Positions 55,140-64,000 of a stretch of DNA of 64,000 bases are shown one piece after another (position 1 is the stretch's first letter; each line of letters begins with the position of its first letter). The position numbers and the translations under genes are program-made. Source of the stretch: Allotamlana fucoidanivorans (lineage in GTDB: Bacteria > Bacteroidota > Bacteroidia > Flavobacteriales > Flavobacteriaceae); contig NZ_VDCS01000010.1 of the NCBI RefSeq assembly GCF_006265225.1, positions 62,001 to 126,000 of the forward strand, in the 5' to 3' direction. Under the pieces are notes generated by a model. It ran no database searches. It was not told the origin of the DNA and saw only the letters and a program-made list of their open reading frames with translations.

Positions 55140-56267
55140 TTAACCTCTAATTCTTTTTTTTCTGTTTGTCTCGTAATCTTCAAAAATCATTTCACCCAAA
55201 CCTTTTAATCCTGTATAAAACGCTTTACCTTGATTGGCATAGGTAAATGCTCTTACAAATTGCATCAAATAATTATCTTGAGCTATCATAAAGGTTGTAA
55301 TAGGAATATGCAAGCGTCTGGCCTGTTGCGCCATGACATAACATTTATTGACAATATGACTATCTAACCCCATACTATTTTTATAATACTGACCATCTGA
55401 TAAGCGTAAACAGCTTGGTTTGCCATCTGTAATCATAAAAATTTGTTTGTTGGTATTTCTTTTTCGGCGGAGTAAATCCATTGCTAATTGTAATCCAGCC
55501 ACCGTATTGGTATGATAAGGCCCCACTTTTAAATAAGGTAAATCTTTAATATCAATTCGCCAAGCGTCGTTTCCAAAAACGATTATATCAAGCGTATCTT
55601 TAGGATATCTTGTTGTGATGAGCTCGGCCAATGCCATAGCAACTTTTTTTGCAGGTGTTATCCTATCTTCTCCATATAGAATCATACTGTGGCTAATATC
55701 AATCATCAACACCGTACTCATTTGTGACTTGTGCACAGTATCTTCTATGACCAAATCCTTTGCTGATAGTGTAAAATCATCAATACCATGACTTATTTGG
55801 GCATTCTTTAAACTTTCAGTCATTGAAACTTTGTCTAAATCATCTCCAAACTGATAGCCCCTAAAATCACCCGTATGCTCATCACCAATACCAGTGCTTT
55901 TGCTTCTGTGATTGCCCTGTCCGCTACGTTTTATTTTTCCAAAAATCTGATCTAGCGCTTGCTGCCTGATAGCACGTTCTGTTTTTGCGGTAATAGATAT
56001 ACCTCCATTTCCATCTGGATCTATTTCTTCACGTATATATCCTTTCTTTTTCAGGTCTTCAATAAAATCATCAATAGAATATTCGGGCGTTGCGAGGTTA
56101 TATTCTTTATCTAATTCCCGTAACCAAGCAATGGCTTCATCAAAATCACCAGATGTGTGGGTAATTAACTCTTTAAATATATCAAAAAGTGCATCGAAAG
56201 GCGACCGATTAGAGGCTTCATACGTGGTAAACACAAAACCTTTTTTTAGAGTCTTTTTGTTTATCAT
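55140..56267 (-). CDS. VWA domain-containing protein, partner of the MoxR ATPase
   Basis: A 375-residue soluble protein. The N-terminal 170 residues are helical and charged (SIDDFIEDLKKKGYIREEIDP; RAIRQQALDQIF). The C-terminal von Willebrand A domain has the metal-ion-dependent adhesion site: VLMIDISHSMILYG (DxSxS), TVAGLQLAMDLLRRK (the Thr) and MITDGKPSC (the Asp). No signal peptide or membrane segment, so it acts in the cytoplasm, unlike the membrane-bound BatA/BatB proteins. It stands directly before the ATPase gene; stop and start are one base apart. Such a pair resembles RavA-ViaA and cobalt/nitric-oxide-reductase NorQ-NorD systems. Confidence 0.88.
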   Translation of the reverse strand: MINKKTLKKGFVFTTYEASNRSPFDALFDIFKELITHTSGDFDEAIAWLRELDKEYNLATPEYSIDDFIEDLKKKGYIREEIDPDGNGGISITAKTERAIRQQALDQIFGKIKRSGQGNHRSKSTGIGDEHTGDFRGYQFGDDLDKVSMTESLKNAQISHGIDDFTLSAKDLVIEDTVHKSQMSTVLMIDISHSMILYGEDRITPAKKVAMALAELITTRYPKDTLDIIVFGNDAWRIDIKDLPYLKVGPYHTNTVAGLQLAMDLLRRKRNTNKQIFMITDGKPSCLRLSDGQYYKNSMGLDSHIVNKCYVMAQQARRLHIPITTFMIAQDNYLMQFVRAFTYANQGKAFYTGLKGLGEMIFEDYETNRKKRIRG

Positions 56268-56373
56268 AGCTCCATAAAATTACAGATTTTAAAAGAAAAA
56301 ATGGCTGCATTAACATTAATTTAAACAATAAGGTAATAAGTTTTCATTATTTTAGAAGGATAAAAAACCAACC

Positions 56374-59300
56374 ATGAAGTCTATTTTTTTTCTGATATTC
56401 TTTACAGTATCCTCAATTTCTTTTGCCCAAAAAATTTCAATGGATTTATTTAAAAACATGTCCCCCAGAAGTATTGGTCCTGGGGGTATGTCTGGCCGCG
56501 TAACCACCATTGATGTGGTGCATTCCAACCCTGACATCATGTATGTAGGAACAGCTTCTGGTGGTTTATGGAAATCGGCTTCTGGTGGCATCAATTGGAC
56601 ACCTCTTTTTGAGAAAGAAGCCACAGCCTCTATTGGAGCGGTAGCCATTCAACAATCAAACCCTAGTGTTATTTGGGTTGGCACAGGTGAAGGCAATCCC
56701 AGAAATAGTTTAAATGGCGGCTATGGTATATACCGTTCATTAGATGCCGGAAAAACGTGGCATTTGATGGGCTTAGAAAAAACCAGGCATATTCATCGTA
56801 TTATTGTACACCCAGAACACCCTAACACTGTGTATGTAGCAGCTATTGGATCACCTTGGGGAGAACACCCTGAACGAGGAATTTTTAAAACTACTGATGG
56901 TGGCAAGTCATGGAAAAAAATACTCTTTGCTAATAACAAAACAGGTGCCGCCGATCTTGTGATAGACCCCTCCAACCCTAACAAACTTATTGCTGCCTTA
57001 TGGGAACATAAAAGAGAACCTTGGTTTTTTCATTCTGGTGGAAAAGGGTCTGGGCTGCATATCACCTATGACGGTGGTGAAACATGGAAAAAGATGACTA
57101 AAGATGAAGGCTTTCCTGAAGGAGAGCTGGGTAGAATTGGCATTGCCGTGGCAAAAAACAAACCAAATACTATGTATGCCTTAGTTGAAGCTAAAAAAAA
57201 TGCACTTTACAAAAGTGTAGATGGAGGTGATTCATGGCACATGGTTAATAACAAAAAGGATAAAGGTGATCGTCCGTTTTACTACTCAGAGATTTATGTT
57301 GATCCTCAAAATGAAAATCGGGTGTATTCTATATTTACTTATGTCAATGTAAGTGAAGATGGCGGTAAAAATTTCTCCCAACTTATGCCTGCCTATAATA
57401 CAACCCGAGGCGTTCATCCTGACCATCATGCCTGGTGGATACACCCTAATAACGGTAATTTTATGATTGACGGAAATGATGGCGGCTTGAACATTACTAA
57501 AGATGGAGGCAAATCGTGGCGCTTTATTGGCAATCTACCCGTAGCACAATTCTACCACATAAATGTTGATAATGAAATTCCATATAACGTATATGGTGGG
57601 ATGCAAGACAACGGATCATGGAAAGGCCCTGCTTACACATGGCGTCATCAAGGTATTAGAAATGCCTATTGGCAAGAAATAGGTTTTGGCGATGGTTTTG
57701 ATGTGATTCCAGACCCTAAAGATGCTCGTTTTGGCTGGTCTATGAGTCAACAAGGACATGTTTATTATTATGATTCTGAAACAGGTAACAATTTTGACGT
57801 AAGACCCAAACACCCAAACCCTGATATACTTTTACGCTTTAATTGGAATGCGGCCATGAATATTGATCCGTTTGATAGTAACACCATTTATTTTGGAAGT
57901 CAGTTTGTTCACAAATCGACAGATAAAGGGTTAACTTGGACACTCGTATCTGATGATTTAACCACCAACGATCCAGAAAAACAAAACCAAGCAAATAGCG
58001 GCGGTATAACCATTGATGCAACAGGCGCAGAAAACTTTTGCTCTATTCTGGTTATAGAACCGTCTCCTATTGAAAAAGACTTGCTTTGGGTTGGTACTGA
58101 CGATGGAAAAGTACACATTACAAAAGATGGAGGGGCTAACTGGGTAGATGTGTCAAACAATATTAAAAACTTACCTAAAGGCAGCTGGATTGCTCAAATT
58201 AAAGCGTCTAATAAAAATAAAGGTGAAGCCCTATTAATAGCTAACGATTACAGAAGATTCAATTACACACCTTATGCTTTTAGAACTAAAAACTATGGCA
58301 AAACCTGGGAACGTATTGTTGATGAGCATGATGTTATAAGCTATACCTTATCCATTACAGAAGACATTGAAAACCCCAATTTGTTATTTTTAGGTACCGA
58401 TGATGGTCTTTACGTATCTATTGACACTGGTAAAACATGGACCAAATGGACCGAAGGCTTCCCTACAGTTTCGGTAAAAGATTTAGTTATTCACCCTCGT
58501 GAAAGCGATTTAGTAATTGGAACCTTTGGCAGGGCAGCTTATGTTTTAGATAATATACGCCCGTTGCGAGCCGTTGCTGAAAATAAAGATATATTAAATA
58601 GCAAGCTGAGTGTTTTTAAACCTTCAACGGCTTATCTATCCGCCTACCAACAGCCAACAGGAAGTCGTTTTGGAGCCGATGCCATTTTCAACGGAAAAAA
58701 CCGTAATTCTGGAGCGCTTATTCCATATTATGTTAAGATTGATAAAAAAAACCCTGATGACGAAAACGAATCGAATAAAACCGATGAAAATCAAACTAAA
58801 AATAAAACAGAAATTAAATGGGATTCATTAACAATGACCATTTACGATGACAATCGGTTAATTAGAACATTAAAACAAAAGACACCTAAAAAAACAGGCT
58901 TTCAAAGGTGGCATTGGGATTTAAAAGAAAGAGGTCCAGACACACCTTCCAGAACACTCAAAACAAAAGATGCTACTGCCCCCTCAGGAATTTTAGTTAA
59001 ACCAGGAACGTATAAGATTAACATACAATTTGGTAATCAAACATCAGAAACAACACTGACCGTAAAACCGGACCCAAGATTACATAAAACTATAGCAGCC
59101 ATAAACAGTAGCTATGAAACAGGGAAAAGGATAGAAAAAATGATTCAAATTAGTACTAATGCTGTAAACCAATTAGTTGAAAGTAAATCTATTGCCAATC
59201 AGTACGTATCTAAGTTAAAAGCCTTTGATAAAAACAAATATGAAAAACATATTACCGAATCTGAGACAATCATTAAAGAAATAGATACTTTAATTGATAT

Positions 59301-59580
59301 CTATTTAGGCAAAGAAGACAAACGCCAAGGCCTTATAAGAAGCCCTATTCCAAATGTAAGCACCAGACTTAATTTGGCAAAACTCTATGTTAGTTCAAGA
59401 CCAAATGGTATAACAGCTACTGAGAATATGCTCATTGAACAAGCTCAAGAAGCCTTAGAAAAGGCTTTAAACCAAACCAACATGTTTTTCAACACCAAAT
59501 GGAAATTATACAAAAATACAATGGAGCAAATAAAACTAACTCCTTTTAAGACAACAAAATCGTTTAAACTAAACGAATAA
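56374..59580 (+). CDS. Large exported BNR/sortilin-type repeat protein
   Basis: A 1068-residue protein with signal peptide MKSIFFLIFFTVSSISFAQ. The first 700 residues are a beta-propeller built of repeats with the BNR Asp box (SxDGGxTW): SASGGINWTPL, TTDGGKSWKKI, SVDGGDSWHMV, TKDGGKSWRF, STDKGLTWTLV, TKDGGANWVDV, SIDTGKTWTKW. The C-terminus (KNRNSGALIPYYVKIDKKNP, then GTYKINIQFGNQTSETTLTV and a long helical part) forms further domains. Often annotated as glycosyl hydrolase or VPS10-like; no catalytic site was identified, so a glycosidase activity is not supported. It has no T9SS sorting tail. It stands alone with its own terminator; the family is large in marine Flavobacteriia. Confidence 0.83.
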   Translation: MKSIFFLIFFTVSSISFAQKISMDLFKNMSPRSIGPGGMSGRVTTIDVVHSNPDIMYVGTASGGLWKSASGGINWTPLFEKEATASIGAVAIQQSNPSVIWVGTGEGNPRNSLNGGYGIYRSLDAGKTWHLMGLEKTRHIHRIIVHPEHPNTVYVAAIGSPWGEHPERGIFKTTDGGKSWKKILFANNKTGAADLVIDPSNPNKLIAALWEHKREPWFFHSGGKGSGLHITYDGGETWKKMTKDEGFPEGELGRIGIAVAKNKPNTMYALVEAKKNALYKSVDGGDSWHMVNNKKDKGDRPFYYSEIYVDPQNENRVYSIFTYVNVSEDGGKNFSQLMPAYNTTRGVHPDHHAWWIHPNNGNFMIDGNDGGLNITKDGGKSWRFIGNLPVAQFYHINVDNEIPYNVYGGMQDNGSWKGPAYTWRHQGIRNAYWQEIGFGDGFDVIPDPKDARFGWSMSQQGHVYYYDSETGNNFDVRPKHPNPDILLRFNWNAAMNIDPFDSNTIYFGSQFVHKSTDKGLTWTLVSDDLTTNDPEKQNQANSGGITIDATGAENFCSILVIEPSPIEKDLLWVGTDDGKVHITKDGGANWVDVSNNIKNLPKGSWIAQIKASNKNKGEALLIANDYRRFNYTPYAFRTKNYGKTWERIVDEHDVISYTLSITEDIENPNLLFLGTDDGLYVSIDTGKTWTKWTEGFPTVSVKDLVIHPRESDLVIGTFGRAAYVLDNIRPLRAVAENKDILNSKLSVFKPSTAYLSAYQQPTGSRFGADAIFNGKNRNSGALIPYYVKIDKKNPDDENESNKTDENQTKNKTEIKWDSLTMTIYDDNRLIRTLKQKTPKKTGFQRWHWDLKERGPDTPSRTLKTKDATAPSGILVKPGTYKINIQFGNQTSETTLTVKPDPRLHKTIAAINSSYETGKRIEKMIQISTNAVNQLVESKSIANQYVSKLKAFDKNKYEKHITESETIIKEIDTLIDIYLGKEDKRQGLIRSPIPNVSTRLNLAKLYVSSRPNGITATENMLIEQAQEALEKALNQTNMFFNTKWKLYKNTMEQIKLTPFKTTKSFKLNE

Positions 59581-59581
59581 A

Positions 59582-59620
59582 AACAAAAACGCTCTGAACT
59601 AGACTCAGAGCGTTTTTGTT
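59582..59620. terminator. Strong bidirectional terminator
   Basis: Perfect 16-bp stem AACAAAAACGCTCTGA (59582-59597) with TCAGAGCGTTTTTGTT (59605-59620), seven-base loop, between two converging genes. Confidence 0.9.
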
Positions 59621-59634
59621 TTATATTTTTATTA

Positions 59635-60312
59635 TTATTCCACCCGTTTTAGACCCGCTAAATCTTCAATTTTAATGTACTTACCTACCGTACTAATCAA
59701 GCCTTCCTTTTTAAATTGAGAAAGTACCCGAATGGCAGACTCAGTAGCCGTACCCACAATATTGGCGTAATCTTCACGTGATAAAAGCACACTTAAAGTT
59801 CCATCAGGGTTTGTACCAAAACTATCACTTATATAGGCTAGAGTCTCTGCTAATCTTTGCCTTACAGATTTCTGCGCCATATTTACAATAATATCATCAG
59901 AATCTCTTAAATCATGAGCCATATCTTGCAGCACGCTAAATGAAAACTTGGGGTTTTTTTGTAAATCGGCAAAAATTTCGCTCTTCGGAATAAAACAGAC
60001 CTCCATATCATTCAAAGCGGTAGCTTGTAAATTAGAACTTTCTTCACTGATTAAAGATCGTTGTCCTAACAACTGGCCTTTTACGACCATTTTTACAATT
60101 TGATCTTTTCCGTTTTCACTTAACTTTGACAGCTTACAAATACCATCTTTTACACAATACACACCATTAAGAACTTCTCCCTCTTCAAAAATTACCTCGC
60201 CTTTTTTAATTTTCATTGACGTTTTACAGCCAGAAATACGCACAAGCTCTTCTTTTGTTAGAGCTTTTAAGGAGTTAAATTGCTTAATAATACACTGTTC
60301 GCACTTGCCCAT
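59635..60312 (-). CDS. Crp/Fnr family regulator, Fnr-like
   Basis: A 225-residue regulator. The frame is open to 60387, but the ATG at 60312 gives the typical start MGKCEQCIIKQFNSLKALTK; the longer version would run through the promoter. Cys residues at 4, 7, 29 and 53 (CEQC, SGCK, VYCV) make an oxygen-labile iron-sulphur cluster possible, though spacing differs from E. coli FNR (20, 23, 29, 122). Then a cNMP-type roll (GEVIFEEGEVLNGVYCVKDG) and a helix-turn-helix (SREDYANIVGTATESAIRVLSQFKKEG). It is divergent from ccoI, the usual position of the oxygen regulator of cbb3 oxidase genes in Flavobacteriaceae. Target boxes similar to TGAC-N4-GTCA are seen here and before pflB. Confidence 0.87.
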   Translation of the reverse strand: MGKCEQCIIKQFNSLKALTKEELVRISGCKTSMKIKKGEVIFEEGEVLNGVYCVKDGICKLSKLSENGKDQIVKMVVKGQLLGQRSLISEESSNLQATALNDMEVCFIPKSEIFADLQKNPKFSFSVLQDMAHDLRDSDDIIVNMAQKSVRQRLAETLAYISDSFGTNPDGTLSVLLSREDYANIVGTATESAIRVLSQFKKEGLISTVGKYIKIEDLAGLKRVE

Positions 60313-60348
60313 ACCTAAAAATTTGTATTTTGTAAAAGTAAATAAATC

Positions 60349-60362
60349 ATGACAAATATCAT
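60349..60362. promoter_or_regulatory. FNR-like palindrome between the regulator and ccoI
   Basis: ATGAC AAAT ATCAT, a near-perfect 5-4-5 palindrome, overlaps a possible minus-strand -7 box (GATATTTG, 60353-60360) of the regulator gene, so it could repress that gene. It is about 30 bp upstream of a possible plus-strand -7 box for ccoI (CAATTTTG, 60385-60392), close to an activating position. Confidence 0.5.
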
Positions 60363-60419
60363 ATTTATAAGTGGCCTGATTTTTCAATTTTGCATAAGGT
60401 ATAAATGAGCAAATAATTT

Positions 60420-62795
60420 ATGGAGCATAGCACATGTTTCCACTGTGGACTGGACGCTTCTTCCTCAAGAATTGTCTATGATAATAAGTCGTTTTGTTGT
60501 AACGGTTGTAAAACTGTATACGACATTTTCTCTGCGAACAACCTAACTTGTTATTATGATTTACAACAGGCTCCTGGAGCTACTCCAAAAGAAGTTGAAG
60601 GCAAATACAATTTTTTAGAAAATGAGAAAATTGTGGAACGTTTGTTAGAGTTTAATGATGAAAACATTCAAATTATAACGCTTTATATACCCCACATTCA
60701 CTGTAGTTCGTGTATATGGATTTTAGAAAACTTAAATAAATTACAAGCTTCGGTTGGTTCTTCTATTGTGAATTTTGGAAAGAAAACCGTTCGAATTTCA
60801 TATAACCCAAATAAGCTCTCCTTAAAAGAATTAGTTAAATTATTAAGTAGTATTGGCTATGAGCCTTTTATAAGTTTAGATGACTACAGTGTAGGCAAAA
60901 AAAATATAGACCGCTCCTTGATTTACAAACTCGGTGTGTCTGGGTTTGCCTTCGGAAATATCATGTTTTTGTCATTCCCCGAATATTTTCAGGTGAGTGG
61001 TTTTTGGATTGAAAAATACGCCCCTCTTTTCAGGTGGCTTATGTTTAGTTTTTCCCTTCCCGTTATTTTTTACTGTGCTCAAGATTATTTTATTTCAGCC
61101 TATAAAGGTCTAAAATCTAAAATATTAAATATAGATGTTCCCATAGCTCTTGGAGCTTCTGTACTATTCTTAAGAAGTACATTTGAAATTATTTTCAATA
61201 TAGGAACAGGCTTTTTTGATAGTCTTTCAGGATTAATTTTCTTTCTACTTCTTGGCAAATTCTTTCAACAGAAAACCTATAACTTTTTATCCTTTGAACG
61301 GGATTACAAATCCTATTTTCCAATTGGAATTACCAAAATTTCTTCGGAAGGACAAGAAACATCCATTCAAGTATATGATATTAAAAAAGGTGACCGATTA
61401 CTTATTAGAAACGAAGAACTCATTCCCGTTGATTGCATTTTAATAAAAGGTAAAGCCAGAATTGATTATAGTTTTGTTACAGGAGAATCTGACCCCGTTT
61501 CAAAACAATCTGGCGACAAATTATTTGCAGGAGGAAAACAACTTGAAGGCAGTATTGAAGTAGATGTTTTAAAAACAGTTGAGCAAAGTTATTTAACCCA
61601 ACTATGGAGTAACGATGTATTTAACACCAATAAAGAAGATAGATTTACCTCCATAACAAATGCCATAAGCAAACAATTTACAATTATCATTTTAAGCATT
61701 GCTTTTATAGCCACGGCCTACTGGATGTATGTAGATTCGTCAAAAGCACTTAATGTTTTTACAGCCGTGCTTATTATTGCCTGTCCCTGCGCTATTGCCT
61801 TGGCTGCACCATTTACCTTTGGAAATTTACTTCGGATATTTGGTAAATTAAAATTCTATGCCAAAAATGCCTCTGTAATAGAACAGCTGGCCACTATCAA
61901 CACCATTATTTTTGATAAGACAGGTACTATAACAGCAAATAAAGAAACAACCATTGAATATAACGGCATACACCTATCTAATGAAGAAGAAAGGTTATTA
62001 AAGAGCACCCTAAGAAATTCAAACCACCCGTTGAGCCGGTCTTTATATGCCCTTTTAAAAGAAAATGACATTATCGCTTTAGAAGACTATCAAGAACATA
62101 TAGGAAGTGGCATTGAAGCAAAACACAAGCAACATACTATTAAAGTTGGCTCTGCTCCTTTTGTTGGATTGCAGGCAGAAAATGTGAGCTTAAATACAGC
62201 CGTGCACATTAGTTCTAATAATACATATAAGGGAAAATTTACCTTTTATAACAGCTACCGAAAAGGGCTTTCAAAACTGTTCAACCAACTGAAAAAAAAT
62301 TACGACCTAGTTATTTTATCGGGTGATAATGCTGGAGAAAAAGAAAATCTAACCAAATTACTTCCTGCCAAAACCAAATTATTTTTCAATCAAAAACCTG
62401 AAGATAAACTAGAATACATCAAACATCATCAGAGTTCAGGAGCAAAAGTTTTAATGATTGGTGATGGTCTTAATGACGCCGGTGCTTTAGCGCAAAGTGA
62501 TGTTGGCATAGCCATTTCTGAAAACGTTAATGTTTTTTCACCGGCGTGCGATGTCATTTTAGACGCCTCAAAATTCAATCAACTTTACGCCTTTATAAAA
62601 GCATCAAAGTCTGCTGTAAAAATCATAAAATGGAGCTTTGTTCTTTCATTCATATATAATAGCATAGGTCTTTATTTTGCAATTACTGGGCAATTAGCAC
62701 CTGTAATAGCTGCCATATTAATGCCTTTAAGCTCAATAAGCATTGTTGTGTTTACCACCGTAACCACCAATATTTTGGGCAAAAAACTAAAATAA
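60420..62795 (+). CDS. ccoI: Copper-translocating P-type ATPase for cbb3 oxidase assembly
   Basis: P1B-type ATPase that moves copper across the inner membrane, needed to build cbb3 cytochrome oxidase. The 791-residue protein opens with a Cys-rich motif (CFHC 6-9, CCNGC 26-30) of the FixI/CcoI type, then an HMA domain with CSSC (95-98). Membrane helices flank TGES (354-357), the ion-binding CPC (455-457) and the phosphorylated Asp 499 in DKTGT; the GDGLNDAGAL hinge is near residue 685. CPC in the sixth helix fits Cu(I) transport. Followed by ccoS and ccoN (76 bp and 12 bp gaps), which fixes its role. Confidence 0.94.
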   Translation: MEHSTCFHCGLDASSSRIVYDNKSFCCNGCKTVYDIFSANNLTCYYDLQQAPGATPKEVEGKYNFLENEKIVERLLEFNDENIQIITLYIPHIHCSSCIWILENLNKLQASVGSSIVNFGKKTVRISYNPNKLSLKELVKLLSSIGYEPFISLDDYSVGKKNIDRSLIYKLGVSGFAFGNIMFLSFPEYFQVSGFWIEKYAPLFRWLMFSFSLPVIFYCAQDYFISAYKGLKSKILNIDVPIALGASVLFLRSTFEIIFNIGTGFFDSLSGLIFFLLLGKFFQQKTYNFLSFERDYKSYFPIGITKISSEGQETSIQVYDIKKGDRLLIRNEELIPVDCILIKGKARIDYSFVTGESDPVSKQSGDKLFAGGKQLEGSIEVDVLKTVEQSYLTQLWSNDVFNTNKEDRFTSITNAISKQFTIIILSIAFIATAYWMYVDSSKALNVFTAVLIIACPCAIALAAPFTFGNLLRIFGKLKFYAKNASVIEQLATINTIIFDKTGTITANKETTIEYNGIHLSNEEERLLKSTLRNSNHPLSRSLYALLKENDIIALEDYQEHIGSGIEAKHKQHTIKVGSAPFVGLQAENVSLNTAVHISSNNTYKGKFTFYNSYRKGLSKLFNQLKKNYDLVILSGDNAGEKENLTKLLPAKTKLFFNQKPEDKLEYIKHHQSSGAKVLMIGDGLNDAGALAQSDVGIAISENVNVFSPACDVILDASKFNQLYAFIKASKSAVKIIKWSFVLSFIYNSIGLYFAITGQLAPVIAAILMPLSSISIVVFTTVTTNILGKKLK

Positions 62796-62871
62796 GCTTG
62801 GCAAAACATGATAAATGTCATATTTTAGAAAACGGTTTGAAAGTAATTTTGACCTGTAACTTCAATTAGGT

Positions 62872-63057
62872 ATGAGTGTTATTTATATATTGCTGGCTAT
62901 TAGCATAGTAGTTGCTATAGGCTTTTTTGTTGCTTTTGTATTTGCCGTAAGAAGCGGACAATATGATGATAGCTATACCCCTTCCGTTCGTATGTTATTT
63001 GATGACGAACTCATAAAAGAAAAACCAAAAGAATCAATACTAACCAAAAAAGATTAA
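62872..63057 (+). CDS. ccoS: cbb3-type cytochrome oxidase assembly protein CcoS
   Basis: A 61-residue inner-membrane protein with one N-terminal helix ([23 protein letters not shown]) and then RSGQYDD, the CcoS signature (WAVxxGQFDDL), followed by [10 protein letters not shown]. CcoS helps insert haem b and copper into the catalytic subunit. Between ccoI and ccoN, as usual. Confidence 0.92.
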   Translation: MSVIYILLAISIVVAIGFFVAFVFAVRSGQYDDSYTPSVRMLFDDELIKEKPKESILTKKD

Positions 63058-63069
63058 CAATTACTATTA

Positions 63070-64000
63070 TGGAAATGCAACAATTTCATTACGATAATAA
63101 GATCGTTACCAAATTCCTCTATGCCACAATAATTTTTGGTGTGGTGGGAATGGCTGTGGGTTTATTACTCGCTTTTATGTTTCTATTCCCCAATCTAACA
63201 GATGGCATTTCGTGGCTTAGTTTCGGTAGATTAAGACCGTTGCATACCAACGCTGTTATATTTGCATTTGTTGGAAACGCCATGTTTGCAGGTGTATATT
63301 ACTCCTTGCAGCGTTTACTAAAAGCACGTATGGCCAGTGATTTATTAAGTAATATAAACTTTTGGGGCTGGCAACTTATTATTGTAGCCGCAGCTATTTC
63401 ATTACCTCTAGGGTTTACAACATCAAAAGAATATGCTGAGCTAGAATGGCCTATAGATATTGCTATTGCTTTAGTTTGGGTTGTTTTTGGTGTAAACATG
63501 ATTTGGACTATTTTAAAACGTAGACAACGCCATCTTTATGTGGCTATTTGGTTTTACCTTGCCACATTTGTCACTGTTGCAGTACTTCATATTTTTAACA
63601 GTTTAGAACTTCCTGTAAGTGCCATGAAGAGTTACTCTGTTTATGCTGGTGTTCAGGATGCCTTGGTGCAGTGGTGGTATGGCCATAATGCGGTTGCATT
63701 CTTTTTAACAACACCCTTCTTAGGGCTTATGTACTATTTTGTACCTAAAGCAGCTAACAGACCCGTGTATTCTTATCGATTATCTATAGTACACTTTTGG
63801 TCCTTAATATTTATTTACATCTGGGCAGGGCCACACCACTTGTTATATACAGCATTACCAGAATGGGCTCAAAACTTAGGAGTTGCTTTTTCTGTTATGC
63901 TATTGATGCCTTCTTGGGGTGGTATGATTAATGGCCTTTTAACCTTACGTGGCGCATGGGATAAAGTAAGAACAGATCCTGTTTTAAAATTTATGGTGGT
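63070..64000 (+). CDS. ccoN: cbb3-type cytochrome c oxidase subunit I (partial)
   Basis: Start ATG at 63070, 12 bp after ccoS; the frame is open to the end of the window (310 codons). [20 protein letters not shown] is followed by membrane helices. Haem and copper ligand regions visible: [22 protein letters not shown] (first haem-binding His), [14 protein letters not shown] (first copper His) and [15 protein letters not shown] (His pair). This is the catalytic, high-affinity oxygen-reducing subunit. In Flavobacteriaceae it is commonly fused to CcoO at its C-terminus; that part is beyond the window. Confidence 0.95.

Noticed and set aside
56374-59580. Sialidase function for the BNR-repeat protein
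   Set aside because: Asp boxes alone occur in many propellers; no sialidase Arg triad or FRIP motif was seen.
60313-60387. Longer start of the Fnr-like regulator
   Set aside because: It would translate the region holding the palindrome and promoter; MGKCEQC is the family's typical beginning.

Overview
The window is a chromosomal segment of a low-G+C member of the Bacteroidota, almost certainly a marine or algae-associated Flavobacteriaceae. Signs are the TAnnTTTG promoter boxes typical of the phylum, a type A sorting domain of the type IX secretion system on a broken gene near 18.3 kb, a short CarB, many lipoproteins and secreted peptidases, and the fnr-ccoI-ccoS-ccoN order. I saw no rRNA, tRNA, CRISPR array or intact mobile element.

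Layout. 0-1.6 kb: end of a DUF5777-type barrel gene, two monohaem c-type lipoproteins and a YceI protein. 1.6-16.8 kb: mostly housekeeping (carB, rpmH missed by simple ORF calling, cardiolipin synthase, lytic transglycosylase, mtaB, a peptide-binding lipoprotein, purL). 16.9-18.3 kb: a MORN/TPR/T9SS gene broken by three one-base shifts. 18.4-22.8 kb: pyruvate formate-lyase, its activase and an OFA-type transporter, with an FNR-like palindrome in front. 23.2-31 kb: fatty-acid beta-oxidation (acyl-CoA ligase, MarR regulator with a 38-bp perfect palindrome, fused hydratase/dehydrogenase, thiolase, acyl-CoA dehydrogenase). 31.1-35.7 kb: exported M28 and M1 peptidases, a YdeI-like protein and a lipoprotein. 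35.7-47.4 kb: an accessory, scarred zone: SRPBCC, SDR and Crp-like genes, a serine hydrolase beside an AraC gene with an in-frame stop, an IS3 remnant, a GH116 enzyme with an RbsD/FucU-like lipoprotein, an AraC remnant, a GrpB protein and a pair of related non-coding repeats. 47.4-56.3 kb: a minus-strand set of GH13 lipoprotein, PfkB sugar kinase, sucrose-phosphate-synthase-like GT4, a fusion of a sucrose-phosphatase-like HAD domain to a GH100 invertase-like domain, a MoxR ATPase and a VWA protein. 56.4-64 kb: a large BNR-repeat exported protein, then an Fnr-like regulator divergent from the cbb3 oxidase genes ccoI, ccoS and ccoN (cut by the window end).

Two themes tie genes together. First, oxygen: the Fnr-like regulator, cbb3 oxidase genes and the PFL operon share similar 5-4-5 palindromes, so one regulon may control microaerobic respiration and formate fermentation. 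Second, a self-contained sucrose-like (or mannosylfructose-like) cycle at 49-53.4 kb, in which one polypeptide seems able both to finish synthesis of the disaccharide and to split it. This is the strongest candidate for an undescribed system here. All functions are read from sequence motifs and remembered families; no database search was run.
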